Assembly: GCA_015680685.1 (NCBI GenBank)
Contig: MNCI01034249.1
Span: forward strand, 163,879 to 204,733
Length of the DNA: 40,855 nucleotides
DNA from: Gnetum montanum
Taxonomy: Eukaryota; Streptophyta; Gnetopsida; Gnetales; Gnetaceae
Reading direction: 5' to 3'
A program made the position numbers and the translations under genes. The notes below the pieces were generated by a model. The model was not told the origin of the DNA, did not search any database, and saw only the letters and a list, made by a program, of their open reading frames with translations. Positions 10,791 to 21,390 of the stretch are shown in pieces. Every line of letters starts with the position of its first letter. The first letter of the stretch is position 1.

Positions 10791-11404
10791 AGAGGGTATG
10801 ACCATGATGGAGGTAATTGATGGGACCAAACCAACAGAAGGGACCATCAGGATAGTCACGATCGAAGGCATGTGTATTCTAGAGAGATCCACAACCATGA
10901 AAGAAGGGTTAGTATAGAACATCATAGGCACCACCACTATGGCATTGATGAACCTCTACTTGCCACTTGAAGCATGTTAAACATTGCAGAGGCCATGAGG
11001 ATTCCAACAAGGCACATAAAGAATAGCAGAATAAAGAGGCTAGACATGAACAACATCCCTTTATTTGAGGGAGGTTACAATGCTAATTCACAAAATCATC
11101 TCCAAGCCTTCTAGGATGCATGTGCCTTGTAGAATATTGAGAATGACTAGTAGAAGTTGAAATTATTCCCAAGGATATTCATTAAGGAAGTAGAAAATTG
11201 GTATTGGTCCTTAGAGCCAGAATCAATCTGATGGTGGAGTATGATGTTAGAATTATTCAATGACAAATATCAAATGTACTCCCAAGTATCCAATTTGAGA
11301 AAGTAGATCCAAGGGTGGAAACAAGGAAACCATGAGCCCTTGGATGCTATGATTGGCCAATACTACTCTTTGTTGCATAAGTGTCTTAGCCATGGATACT
11401 CTCA

Positions 11405-11696
11405 GGTTGATCAACTCAATTCTTAAATTAGCATAGACGCCAAGGGTTTTCCTTGTTTCAAAGAGCATATTTACAAAAGATTCCCTAATGGCATTGTAAG
11501 ATGGTGTGTTCCTGAAAAGAGTCACTATTGGCCCTTCAGTCATGTTTAATAGCCTAAAGTCTATACACACCCAAAACTTAAGCAAGTAGTTAAGGAAGAA
11601 ATTGAACAACTTCTAAAGGCCAGGTTCATCTACCCCATTATTGATAGTGAATGGGTTAGTCCATTAGTCATTGTTCCTAAAAAAGCTAGTAAATGA
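11405..11696. repeat. Scrambled insert of RT and gag pieces inside gag of A
   Basis: Bases 11571-11696 read on the plus strand as the RT start (KLKQVVKEEIEQLL, then FIYPIIDSEWVSPLVIVPKK), a segment that also occurs in its proper place at about 13840-13965. Just upstream, 11541-11576 read on the minus strand as the next RT piece (WVCIDFRLLNM), and about 11405-11480 read on the minus strand as gag (ETRKTLGVYANLRIELINLR), matching plus-strand gag of Z (30-120) and D (38430-38490). Gag continues in normal orientation at about 11697. This is a local inversion plus insertion, perhaps from template switching in reverse transcription. Confidence 0.65.
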
Positions 11697-12810
11697 ATTA
11701 GATCCACAAGTTAATTAAGTAGGCAGCCAAGGAGGAGGGAGAATTGAAAAAGTAAGAAAATGCAAATGAATACAATAGGGACCCTTCTATTTGTAAAAGG
11801 GAAGTTCGATTTTGTGATAGTGAGGATGAGTTAACTAGGGATGATTTGGCTAAGAAGAAAACCTTGCCACTCCAAAAATTGCAATCCAAAATCATGGCTA
11901 AGGTTGACCAATTATGAGACTCCATGGACAATAAGTTTCAAGCTATCTTAAAAGTTACTGAAGAGTCCAAGGAGAAAAGTGGTGAGCATGAGCATTGGAG
12001 ACATAAGAAATCTGAACGTGCCATATCCAAGGGTAAGGGTAAGATGGCTGTAATAGAGATAGTTGTGGATAGCAACTTAGATGATGATGGTGGATGCGAT
12101 GTCTACCAATATGAACATCCCAATGGATGTTATCCAATTGTGTCACACTTGTAGGAATCTAGGTTGTATGCCTTACATCCACAACTTTCCCAAAGGAAAA
12201 CACCCAAAAGATTACCTTATCCACAAGGAAACTCTTGACAGTTCCACCAACCATAGTAGTACTACCCAAGTGGAGCTCCACCAAAACCCTACAAATTGTA
12301 CTAGTAGTTGCAGCAACCACAATCCTAGGCATTGGCACCTCCAAGACAGTAGTACCTTTACTAGAAACTAGGCTCCTATGGTTATTATGTTCAGCAACCT
12401 TCATCTCCATGGGACTTCTTTAGTCATGTTGCCACTTACCAACCTCATCACTACCCTCCTGAAGTATACCAACTACCATATCTAAGGAGGGATGCCATCT
12501 ACTATCCTCACACTCCTCTTATTCTTGCACCTAATTCTTTGTCTCCTGCATAGCTACTAGATGCTTTATCCATGCAAGGTGAATTGCCTATCCAACCACA
12601 AAAAAGAAATGCTATGAGGGCGATTAATCTAGAACCAGTTAACCAACCAAGTGGGTTGAAAACATGATCAAAGAGAAGACCCTTCTTCTGACCTCGCAGT
12701 CCACCAAAGCCCTTAGACACATTAGTGGTTGGTAGCCCTACTCTTCTACCTTCCTCAAGCTCACTTTTATCTGAGTCCCCTTCAAACCAAAATCCTTCTC
12801 AAATCCATAT

Positions 12811-13309
12811 TGTAATGTTGACCCATGTTGTATTTGATTGGATTCGAGCTGGTAACCTACCCAAGAAGTTAGCTAATCCCAAGATTTCCCTAGTATATTT
12901 ATAAATTGTTGGGAATAAGCCTTATAAAGCTCTTCTTGACTCTAGCTCTAGTGTTAATCTTATCTCACATGAGATGTACATGATGTGGAACCTTCCTCCC
13001 TTGAAGAAGAGCAACATCAAGTTGGAGCTAGTAGACCAGTCCATCACAATTCCATTAGGACTAGTAGAAGACATCGTGACCACTATTTGTAAATGGTCAT
13101 ATCTTGCCAACTTCCTAGTAATCAAGGTGGAGAACTATAAGGGGGACTTCCCAATTATTATGGGAAGGGTGTGGTTAAGCACCATTGATGCCAAAATTGG
13201 CATTAGAGATCTTTCCTTGGAGATATCTAAAGAAAATGAATTTGGAAAGATTAAGAAGAAAATAATTCCATGTATCACATATAGTGATTCAGGGTGCCAT
13301 TGTGTGTAG
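12811..13309 (+). pseudogene. Aspartic protease domain of element A
   Basis: The frame reads HVVFDWIRAGNLPKK, then KALLDSSSSVNLISHEMY, in which the catalytic D-[ST]-G triad has become D-S-S. KLELVDQSITIPLGLVEDIV, a block typical of Athila-type protease, follows, then FPIIMGRVWLSTIDAKIGI, the conserved flap and C-terminal region. Bases 12974-13309 are open for 111 codons; a TAA at 12902-12904 interrupts the frame before the active site. The enzyme would cleave the Gag-Pol polyprotein. Loss of the active-site Gly and the stop make this copy inactive. Confidence 0.78.
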
Positions 13310-13499
13310 ATGCTATGGTCAGTAAAGTGAACATCTATCTCTGCATGCAAGTAGTGTGCACTAGAAGCTGAAATCAAAAAATGTTTATATGTGGAAGCCA
13401 CAAAATAAGAAGGCACCTAGTGGCTGATAGTTGTTTCTTATAGCAATACCTTATGCATGAAACCTACTAAGGGCCTAGCATGTGAATACGTTGCAAGTA

Positions 13500-14626
13500 T
13501 AAATGAACTTGAGGAAGTTCATCAACAACTCTCCGAGAAAGTAAATGATGATATCAATTAGTGAGAGTTGGAGATTCTTGACAATATCAAATAGGAGCCC
13601 CTTGAATTAAAAACATTGCTGACTAGAATGGAGTATGTGTTCTTGAAAAATGGAAGGCTAGTCATTATTAATGCCAAGCTTGTTACAGGATAAAAGAAGA
13701 TGTTGATGAAGGTTGTGGAAAAATGGTTAGCAGCCTTTGCCTGGCCATATTCCATGCTCACTAGAATAGATCCAAGAATATGCCAACATTGGATGCACAC
13801 TAACCCTGCTGTTAAGCCAAAACGACAGTTGTAGTGACATTTGAATCCCAAATTAAAGCAGATTGTCAAAGAGGAGATTGAATAACTCCTCAAGGAAGGA
13901 TTCATCTACCCTGTTGTAGATAGTGAGTGGGTTAGGCCACTCATGATCGTGCCTATGAAAGAAGGCAAATGGTGGGTGTGCATTGACTTTCGATTACTCA
14001 ATATGGAAACTTTTAAAGATCATTTTTTGTTGCCTTTTGTCAACCAAGTGCTAGACACCATCTCTAAGCATAGCTATTATAGCTTTTTGGATGACTATAG
14101 TGGCTATAACCAAATTTGGATCACACTAGAGGACCAAGAAAAGATAACTTTCACAAGTCCTTGGGGGATTTTGCTTACCATCAGATGCCATTCGATCTAT
14201 GTAATGCCCTAGCCACATTCCAATGATTAGTCCTTAGCATTTTCCAACAACAAATTGATAACAAAGTAGAAGTCTTCATGGATGACTTTTCTACCTATGG
14301 AGCTACGTTCGAGTAAGCCCTAGACTGTCTTGAGTAGGTGTTGAGGAGATGTGTTAAAAAAAACCTCTGGCTTAATTGGCAAAAGAGCCATCTTATGTTC
14401 TAGAAAGGCATAGTCTTGGGGCACTGTATATCAAAAGTAGGAATTAAGATGGACCTTGAAAAGATAAGAGTCAGCCAAGGAATAACCCGTCAACCAAAAA
14501 TAATTAAAGAAGTGTTGTCATTCCTTGGTCGTATTGGCTACTATCAATGCTTCATTGAGAATTTTCCAAAAATTTCCAAGCCATTGGTTGAATTAACAAA
14601 GAAATATGCATCATTTTTCTAGACCC
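13500..14626 (+). pseudogene. Reverse transcriptase of element A
   Basis: A pre-RT segment (ELKTLLTRMEYVFLKNGRLV, RIDPRICQHWM) leads into the RT core: LNPKLKQIVKEEIE, FIYPVVDSEWVRPLMIVPMK, WVCIDFRLLNM, then motif A YYSFLDDYSGYNQI (about 14075-14118). A frameshift near 14170-14190 moves the frame before the catalytic motif VFMDDF (about 14272-14290), whose two Asp are intact. Thumb and connection follow (VLSFLGRIGYYQCFIENFPK). Stops occur at several sites, including the TAG at 14621-14623. The enzyme would copy element RNA into DNA in the particle. The frameshift and stops inactivate it. Confidence 0.85.
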
Positions 14627-15075
14627 CTATGTGTGAAACAACATTTCAACAACTAAAGCAAAAGCTTGTTGAAACCCCAATTCTACAAGCACCTGATTGG
14701 TCTAGGCCATTTCATGTGATGATTGTTGCATCAAATTATGCTTTGGGGGCTATGCTTATGCAGTTGGATGATCAAAAATGTCCATATTATATTTACTATT
14801 CAAGCCGAAGTATCACAAGTGCATAGCTGAACTATGCCACTATGAAAAAGGAGTTGCTTGCAGTGGTGTTTGCATTAGAAAAGGTTAGGCACTATGTGCT
14901 TGGCTATAAAGTGTTCATGAACATAGATCATAACACTATCTAGTTTCTAATGAACAAACCAATGGTGAGCCTCCATGTCATATGGTGGCTCATGATTCTA
15001 TAAGAGTTCGATCTCACAATGGTAGATTGAAAGGGTGTGGAAAATGTGATCGCTGACCACTTATTACGACTAAGA
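14627..15075 (+). pseudogene. RNase H of element A
   Basis: The frame reads FQQLKQKLVETPILQAPDWS, PFHVMIVASNYALGAMLMQL, LNYATMKKELLAVVFALEKV and then the connection GVENVIADHLLRL (about 15040-15070). The first catalytic Asp, expected before AS, is Val here, and the following Asp is Asn, so the site is damaged. In-frame stops lie at 14825, 14941 and 15000. RNase H would remove element RNA from the RNA/DNA hybrid. Confidence 0.8.
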
Positions 15076-15149
15076 TGGGATGACAAGGAGAAAGAAAGCC
15101 CCTTATCTAATCAATTTCTTGACGAATGTCTCCTTACAGGGGATATTAA

Positions 15150-16440
15150 TGCATAAATGCCCAATGAACCAAAATGGTATGACACCATTCTTATTTATCT
15201 TCTCAGCAAGAACTACTACAAGGGCTGGACACCACGAATAAATAATAGTTTCTTTACCAAGTCAAAAATTTCATGGAAATCAATGAGAATCATTAAAAAG
15301 TATGTCCTAACAGCTTAGTATGCTAGTGTGTCCCTGACATGAATCAATTGTGCATTCTCCAAGATGCTCATGAAGGCCCTTGTGAGGGCTATTACGTTGG
15401 GAGATGCATGGCCATCAAAATCATCATGGTAGGATATTATTGGCCAACAATCTTTAGAGATGCACACCAATTCATTCATGCTTGTGATCATTGTCAAAGG
15501 GACGGTGGAATGAAAACTCAAATGGAGGGGCCATAGTAATGGATTCAACCTCTCAAATGATTTGATATTTGGGGCATTAACTTTATGGATCGCATCGCAC
15601 CTTTGTCAAATGGAAAGGCATATATAATAGTTACAGTTAACTATTGCACTAAGTGGGTAGAAGCAGCAGCCATCACCAACTGGATTGCTACTCAATTTGT
15701 ACAACAAAATATCATAAATAGGTTTGGTGTGCCTCATGTATTAACTTCTAATAATGGAACTCATTACATAGATGCCACTTTCTGAAAACTTATGTATCAC
15801 TTGGGGGTTGAACACAAACTCACAACACCTTATCACCCTCAAGTCAATGGTCAAGCTAAGGTCACTAATTGAGAGATTACAAAAATTATAACATGCACTA
15901 TTAGTAAATACTGAAGGGACTGGAGCACCAAATTAAACAATGCCCTTTGGCCTTATTGCTCCACATGGAAGCTTCCCATAGGTTACTTTCCCTATGAGCT
16001 CATGTACAAAAAACTACCAACACTACCCATCCAATTCAAGCTCCATACACTCTCTATAGCCTATGACCTTGACCTAGATTTATGTGTAACATAAAAAGAA
16101 TGATTAATGAACCTTAATTTTCTTGAAAAAATTAGTTAAGGTCCCTATCATCTAATGAAATGCAGAAGGCATTCAACAAGAAATGCCATGACTTCAAAAT
16201 AAGAGAAGTCAAGTTTCAATTAGGAGACAAGGTTCTCTATTGGAAACCTACACATGTACCTCAATGAAACAAATTTCAGATATTCTTACATTATTGATGA
16301 GACTTTTCCATTTGGGGCCATGATTATCTATAAACTTGATAGCCCAAACTTGATAGCCCAAATAAGAAGCAATTAGTTAACACTCAACAACTAAAACCTC
16401 TCCATGAGCCCAATCCAACCAACTCAATAGACACCTCGCT
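15150..16440 (+). pseudogene. Integrase of element A, all three catalytic residues lost
   Basis: An N-terminal zinc-finger region (LQDAHEGPCEGYY, then IIMVGYYWPTIFRDAHQFIH and CDHCQR, 15345-15515) has lost its second His. The core reads FDIWGINFMDRIAP, TKWVEAAAI, RFGVPHVLTSNNGTHY and TPYHPQVNGQAKVTN (15558-15870). The DDE residues of Ty3 integrases are here Asn (GINF), Asn (TSNNG) and Lys (NGQAKV), each one G-to-A change from Asp, Asp and Glu. The C-terminal part (VKFQLGDKVLYWKP; QLVNTQQLKPLHEPNP) runs to about 16440. Stops are frequent. The protein would insert element DNA into chromosomes. Confidence 0.83.
16332..16359 (+). repeat. 14-bp tandem duplication near the end of integrase
   Basis: AAACTTGATAGCCC occurs twice in a row. 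It duplicates the LDSPN-coding segment of the integrase C-terminus and shifts the frame. Confidence 0.8.
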
Positions 16441-18503
16441 AAATGAACAACCATGCTCAATATTTCAAATCTCCCCCTTCCAACCTAGTCGTATGGGAGA
16501 TGGTCATCCATACTAACATTTTACATGGCTCCTTAATCTTTTGACTTCTTTTGTTTTACACATTTTTGGTTTTACAACTTTTTATTTTCATATTCTTTGT
16601 TTGACATCTTTTTATTTTTCAGGTTATTGATCTTTCCTAAGTTTTTGTTTTACATCATTGTTAGTATGTTTAATATTTTTTGAATGTTCTTTTACTTTTA
16701 TATTTTTTCTTATGTTTGGTATGATTCTCTACTCTTTTTGCTAATAAGCTACTAGGTACAATGGTAATGTGCTACTTGATGGGGGTATGTTTCATTTGTG
16801 ATTTGATTGTTGATGTTTAGTTTTTGAATTTGAATGTCATTATTGATGACTAGTGCATGGTTTATTTTCATGTAATAGGCAGTGAGTCCACATAATCCAC
16901 CCATCCATGCGCTCTATGGTTTTTCTTGTTTTGGAAATGTGTAGTCCCTTTTTCATTAATGCAACCTTAATAAATTGGTGACTTATGTAGTTTCTAGAAT
17001 TGGGAATGAATCAAAGATTTGAATAGTGTGCGGATTTAAAGGGATGTAGTATTCTTCATGCTTTTCCATTTTCCTATGTGCAAGGGTGTTCTCATGAATT
17101 TCTCACCATTTTGTGTTATTCCAAAATAGGAAGTCGAATAAGTCCTTGCATGGTGTTGTTCTCATCCAAAAAAAGAAAAAAAAGATGAGGATTCAAAGCA
17201 CATCCCTTGGATAAAATAAATGCAAAAATGCATGGGTCTTTGCATGGTGTGGTTTTCATTGAAGAAAAAAAGGGGGATTTAAAGCACATCGCTTAGACCA
17301 AATAAAAGAGCTGCAAGCACTAATTATGGGACTTGTCTTGTCTCCTCTAACTAAGGCCATTACTTTCTACTTTCTTTTCAATTTGAAATGGTGGTTGTTT
17401 TGTGGGAGCATTCTTGTGTCTTAGGGGATGGACTAGTCTTAGAATGTTGATGTGAAGTCACTGAAAGTGGTTGGTTTTGGTGTGGACTAAGGATATATCC
17501 TACCGAGTCATTTAATCACAAACTCCACAAGGGACTTCATGTGATCCTAATTAGGAACTCCATTCCATTCTCTCTCTCTTCCATCTATGCTTTTCATGCC
17601 TCACCTCACTGTTAGTTTCATGTTTTGATTTAATGTTCTTGTTTGATGTGTTGGGTTTCTCAGTTAGTTACTTTTGGGTTTTTTTACTTAACCTTCCATA
17701 ACCATTAATCATCCACAGTGCCCATGGACTCCTTGGTTTGAAGTTATGCAAGGGCATAAAAGGCCTGTGCCTACTTTGGGGAGGACCCACTTTCATATCT
17801 TTTGGTTTGGTTAAGGCAAGTTCTTTAACCTTAGAAATTTTTACAATAAAATTCTCTTTATTTACCCCATCAATGCCATCCAATTGTGTGCACCTTCACA
17901 ACTATTTTTAGTGAATTCCTTCATTTTATTGTTATGAATTTCTATACCTTCTTTCTAGTATTCCTTGTGCTAAGTTTTTTTTGAATTTTATGGACTACTT
18001 CTCTTGCTTACCCAATTTTTCAATCTTCCCACTAACATTATCGAGCAACCAATCTACCACAATCACAACTTGGCTAGATAAAATCACTGATAAGAAAAGG
18101 TATTCAGTAGCTATGTGTTACACTTTATATACTAATCCTTGATTTTGTTGTGATTATAGTGTGGAGCATGGACTCAACTATCTTCATCAAGGAGGATGCA
18201 ACAATATCACTCATGAGAGATTATTCATAACCATTGGATCTCTTCTACCTCTCCCTCATTCTTCTGTTGACATGAGGGGTTGGATGTCCATTGGATCTAA
18301 GGGTGTTCTTCCCTATTATCATGAACACCCAAATTTTGTACACAATTGTAATAATGTATGCTTGGGCACTTCTCTATTTGTCTATTTTCTTTGTGTCACT
18401 TTACATGCCAATCAAACATTCCATACCTCCTAATATATTTTGTAAGGGACTTTTTCATCTTCTTTTATACTTGAGGATGAGTTTTCACTAGGTTGTGGAG
18501 GTA
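16441..18503 (+). other. 3' spacer of element A
   Basis: About 2 kb without a recognised coding domain between integrase and the 3' LTR. T-rich at 16530-16740, with a duplicated segment at 17142-17308 and the region shared with element Z near 17700-17795. Open frames at 18161-18433 and 18291-18491 lack motifs. In Z the corresponding interval holds the coiled-coil ORF, which is absent here. The last bases (ggttgtggaggta, 18491-18503) are the likely polypurine tract. Confidence 0.55.
17142..17308 (+). repeat. Diverged tandem duplication in the 3' spacer
   Basis: Two units start with gtc[ct]ttgcatggtgt (17142 and 17236), pass through an A-rich run and end in aaagcacatc[cg]ctt plus a taaaataa or caaataaa word. 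The unit length is about 94 bases. Confidence 0.6.
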
Positions 18504-19097
18504 TGATGAGTCATGTTTTTCATAAGCTCTGATATCAGAGCAACCATGATATCAGGTACACAATATTGGGTATGTGATATCATGGCCTGAGATGCAATAT
18601 TAGGCATTCGATATCACCAAATTACCCTTGGGCCTATAAATATAGCCCTTAGGCACATGATTCAAGAGTAGTTTTTGAAGCCTAGTAGGAAAACTCTTGT
18701 AGTTTTTTCATTTGAAAGTTAAAATATTTTCCAAGTGCCCGTAGTAGGAAGTCTAAGTGTGATCAAATATTTATTCAAGCATTGATGTACCTAAACACAC
18801 CATTGTGTTGGCAATAAAGATGAGCTCTTTGATTCATCCTTGTAGGATTTGAGACTTTATTTCTTTATGCATTTACATGCCATGATTTCATGCAGTTTAC
18901 ATTAATGTTATTCATTTAGTAATTAACTTTGATTAATTAAGAAACTAATTAGAATACACAAGCACAACCCCTTCAAACATATGTGTGACACTTGGTAGCT
19001 TAGAAATGGTTAGCGTTTGACAACCAAGCAGTGTTTAAATGAAGTTTAGGATGTGTCCAGGAAGTGGGGATGGTTACTTGTGTTAGGCTAGATTAGA
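18504..19097 (+). repeat. 3' LTR of element A, truncated by the N gap
   Basis: It begins TGATGAGTCATG after a G-rich run. It pairs with 9086-9679 without net length change and is cut after gattaga by the gap. The missing U5 part should be about 275 bases, inferred from the 5' LTR. U3 holds the perfect 16-bp palindrome GCTCTGATATCAGAGC (18526-18541) and further GATATC and AATATT sites, then the TATA box CTATAAATATAG (18634-18645). Polyadenylation signal AATAAA lies near 18813. Confidence 0.85.
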
Positions 19098-20044
19098 NNN
19101 NNNNNNNNNNNNNNNNNNNNNNNNNNNNNNNNNNNNNNNNNNNNNNNNNNNNNNNNNNNNNNNNNNNNNNNNNNNNNNNNNNNNNNNNNNNNNNNNNNNN
19201 NNNNNNNNNNNNNNNNNNNNNNNNNNNNNNNNNNNNNNNNNNNNNNNNNNNNNNNNNNNNNNNNNNNNNNNNNNNNNNNNNNNNNNNNNNNNNNNNNNNN
19301 NNNNNNNNNNNNNNNNNNNNNNNNNNNNNNNNNNNNNNNNNNNNNNNNNNNNNNNNNNNNNNNNNNNNNNNNNNNNNNNNNNNNNNNNNNNNNNNNNNNN
19401 NNNNNNNNNNNNNNNNNNNNNNNNNNNNNNNNNNNNNNNNNNNNNNNNNNNNNNNNNNNNNNNNNNNNNNNNNNNNNNNNNNNNNNNNNNNNNNNNNNNN
19501 NNNNNNNNNNNNNNNNNNNNNNNNNNNNNNNNNNNNNNNNNNNNNNNNNNNNNNNNNNNNNNNNNNNNNNNNNNNNNNNNNNNNNNNNNNNNNNNNNNNN
19601 NNNNNNNNNNNNNNNNNNNNNNNNNNNNNNNNNNNNNNNNNNNNNNNNNNNNNNNNNNNNNNNNNNNNNNNNNNNNNNNNNNNNNNNNNNNNNNNNNNNN
19701 NNNNNNNNNNNNNNNNNNNNNNNNNNNNNNNNNNNNNNNNNNNNNNNNNNNNNNNNNNNNNNNNNNNNNNNNNNNNNNNNNNNNNNNNNNNNNNNNNNNN
19801 NNNNNNNNNNNNNNNNNNNNNNNNNNNNNNNNNNNNNNNNNNNNNNNNNNNNNNNNNNNNNNNNNNNNNNNNNNNNNNNNNNNNNNNNNNNNNNNNNNNN
19901 NNNNNNNNNNNNNNNNNNNNNNNNNNNNNNNNNNNNNNNNNNNNNNNNNNNNNNNNNNNNNNNNNNNNNNNNNNNNNNNNNNNNNNNNNNNNNNNNNNNN
20001 NNNNNNNNNNNNNNNNNNNNNNNNNNNNNNNNNNNNNNNNNNNN
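19098..20044. other. Assembly gap (947 N)
   Basis: The run of N covers the end of the element A 3' LTR and its target-site duplication. Its length may be an estimate. Confidence 0.99.
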
Positions 20045-20188
20045 CTTGGATTAACATGAGTATAAATATTCATGCATCTTAATAGAGTTATAATATTTGG
20101 ATGTTGATCTATTATGCCTACAAGAAGTCTTTCCATGGGAATTTCTATACCAATTCCAACGGGACTTGAGGAAGATGAGATACATAGG
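20045..20188. other. Unassigned flank of the gap
   Basis: No LTR or coding motif recognised in these 144 bases. Confidence 0.3.
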
Positions 20189-20280
20189 TGATGAGCAGCA
20201 AGGTACCCCTACACACAACTATATGAATCACTGAGGCATTACATGTGATCCAATCGAATTCTATGGACATATAGTTATCT
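20189..20280 (-). repeat. Minus-strand LTR end remnant
   Basis: Bases from 20189 (TGATGAGCAGCAAGGTACCC) are the reverse complement of an LTR end of the A/Z/C/D group, and similarity continues through the conserved [gt]atccaatc[ga]aattct[at] word to about 20280. It could be the outer end of the 3' LTR of a minus-strand element such as C, but it breaks off after about 90 bases. Confidence 0.65.
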
Positions 20281-20329
20281 CATACACTTGTTTCTCTAGG
20301 AAGTGAAGTGACATTGAGCAAGAGAATTA

Positions 20330-20381
20330 TACTCCAAGCAAATAAAATGAATATCTACTCCAAGCAAATACAATGAATATC
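20330..20381 (+). repeat. 26-bp tandem duplication
   Basis: Two adjacent 26-base units, beginning tactccaagcaaata and ending aatgaatatc, differ at one base. Confidence 0.9.
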
Positions 20382-20405
20382 TATGAGAGTAGTCACATTA
20401 CATGT

Positions 20406-20912
20406 TGGAAAGCAATAACTGCATAGTTTGATCTACATTACAGTGTACAAGAATTAATAAAAGGTCAAGCAATAGCCACACATCTTATAGCTTCTCCGAT
20501 TAATGACTGAGCAAAGATAGATTTGAAATTTCTGGATGAGCATGTCACTAGTGTAAGTCAAGTGCTTGAAAACTTTGAGGCACTTTTACACTTTGATGGT
20601 GCTTCAACCTCTTAAGGGGGTAGCACTGCTATAGTAATCACATTTCCCTTTGAGGAGATTAGACCCTTCGTGTATCATTTCACATTTTTATGCACTAACA
20701 ATGTGGTGGAGTTTGAGGGTCTCCTTCAAGGCATCTTAGCAACTCTTGACCTAGAAATACAAAACCTAGTGATCTAAGGAGACTTACAACCAGTTGTCAA
20801 TCAAGTTATAGAGGTTTATGCTTGTAAATCCCAACACTTGAAGCCTTATTGTGACTTGGAAAAGCACCTACTCAAGCAATTTGCAACTATTGATGTTCAG
20901 AAAAATATTCAA
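20406..20912 (+). pseudogene. Connection and second RNase H fragment of a Tat-type element
   Basis: One frame reads FDLHYSVQELIKGQAIATHL, DLKFLDEHV, LLHFDGAST (about 20586-20610), CTNNVVEFEGLLQGILATLD, then GDLQPVVNQVIEVY and LKPYCDLEKHLLKQF. This is the order connection - FDGAS - NN.[AV]E[FY]E - GD[ST]Q.V..Q known from plant Ty3 elements of the Tat branch, which carry an additional archaeal-type RNase H. Three stops (20424, 20517, 20613) and another at 20775 interrupt it, and the GDS motif is GDL. The fragment ends where the inverted repeat begins. It belongs to a different lineage from element A, whose RNase H lacks this part. Confidence 0.75.
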
Positions 20913-21288
20913 GAAAAATGTAATAAAATGCTAGAAATGGGAGAGAGAAATAGAACACCATCCCAAATGGGAGTGTAGTTAACTCCAAAAGAGTCACAGA
21001 AGTTACACAGTGTACAATAGGTGTAGTGGAAGCATAGTCATAGTCTTGGTGGTGTCAGGCCACGAAGTTAGGTGCTCACTATGATGAATCATGTCTATCA
21101 AGTTGGCCACCATAGTGTACCATGCAGTGTTTTGTAGGGTTACACCAGGGTTGCAGTGGGCTATGATGTGCAACTTTGCCTTTCTACTAGTGTGGTGTGC
21201 TTTGGGTCTTGTTTGCCTTTGGAGCTAAGTGCCAAAATGTCCCTCATAAAAAATTCCAAATGCTAAATGCTTAAAAATGCTCATGTTC

Positions 21289-21390
21289 GAGGAATGCCAA
21301 CCCCTTAAGAATGCCAATAGTCGAGGAATGCTAACTATTGAGGAATGCCAATAGTTGGGGAATGCAAACCATTGGGGAATGCCAAGCATT
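21289..21390 (+). repeat. 17-bp tandem array (6 units)
   Basis: Units of the type G[AG]GGAATGC[CT]AA..ATT follow each other. The last four, starting at 21323, 21340, 21357 and 21374, are exactly 17 bases each. The right arm has only a trace of this array around 25720-25750. Confidence 0.85.

Larger units (their letters stand above)
10150..12800 (+). pseudogene. gag: gag of element A with an internal scrambled insert
   Basis: Order: an N-terminal block (RVVYAYLDEYVPYFTFILHQ, about 10183-10245); a Gly/Asn linker; a poly-Ser tract coded by tct/tca repeats (10731-10780); a His/Arg-rich region; the Retrotrans_gag core (NNIPLFEGGYNAN, LKLFPRIFIKEVENWYW, MMLELFNDKYQMYSQVSNLR, about 11050-11420); a foreign or rearranged block (11405-11696, listed separately); then gag again (AAKEEGELKK, VRFCDSEDE); the variant zinc knuckle CDVYQYEHPNGC (12097-12132), its second Cys replaced by Tyr; and a Pro/Gln-rich linker with MQGELPIQPQKRNA near 12570. 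Many stops and at least one frame change prevent translation. Gag would form cytoplasmic particles around element RNA. Confidence 0.8.
9086..19097 (+). mobile_element. Element A: nearly complete, decayed Athila-like Ty3 retrotransposon
   Basis: 5' LTR (9086-9954), PBS, gag, protease, RT, RNase H, integrase, a 2-kb 3' spacer, polypurine tract and 3' LTR (from 18504) lie in the canonical Ty3 order. The 3' LTR is cut by the N gap at 19098. Both LTRs measure exactly 594 bases from their start to the word tgttaggctagattaga, so they pair. They differ at many sites (by eye roughly 85-90 percent identity), which implies an old insertion. Protease with a VEDI block, RNase H followed by a KGVENVIADHLLRL connection, and a tRNA-Asp-type PBS place it near the Athila branch. 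Stops and frameshifts in every ORF make it non-autonomous. Confidence 0.88.

Noticed and set aside
11253-11609. 118-codon minus-strand open frame as a novel gene
   Set aside because: It is explained by inverted RT and gag pieces within gag of element A.
19083-20136. Two long minus-strand open frames across the N run
   Set aside because: They consist almost wholly of undetermined residues and arise only because N codons are not stops.
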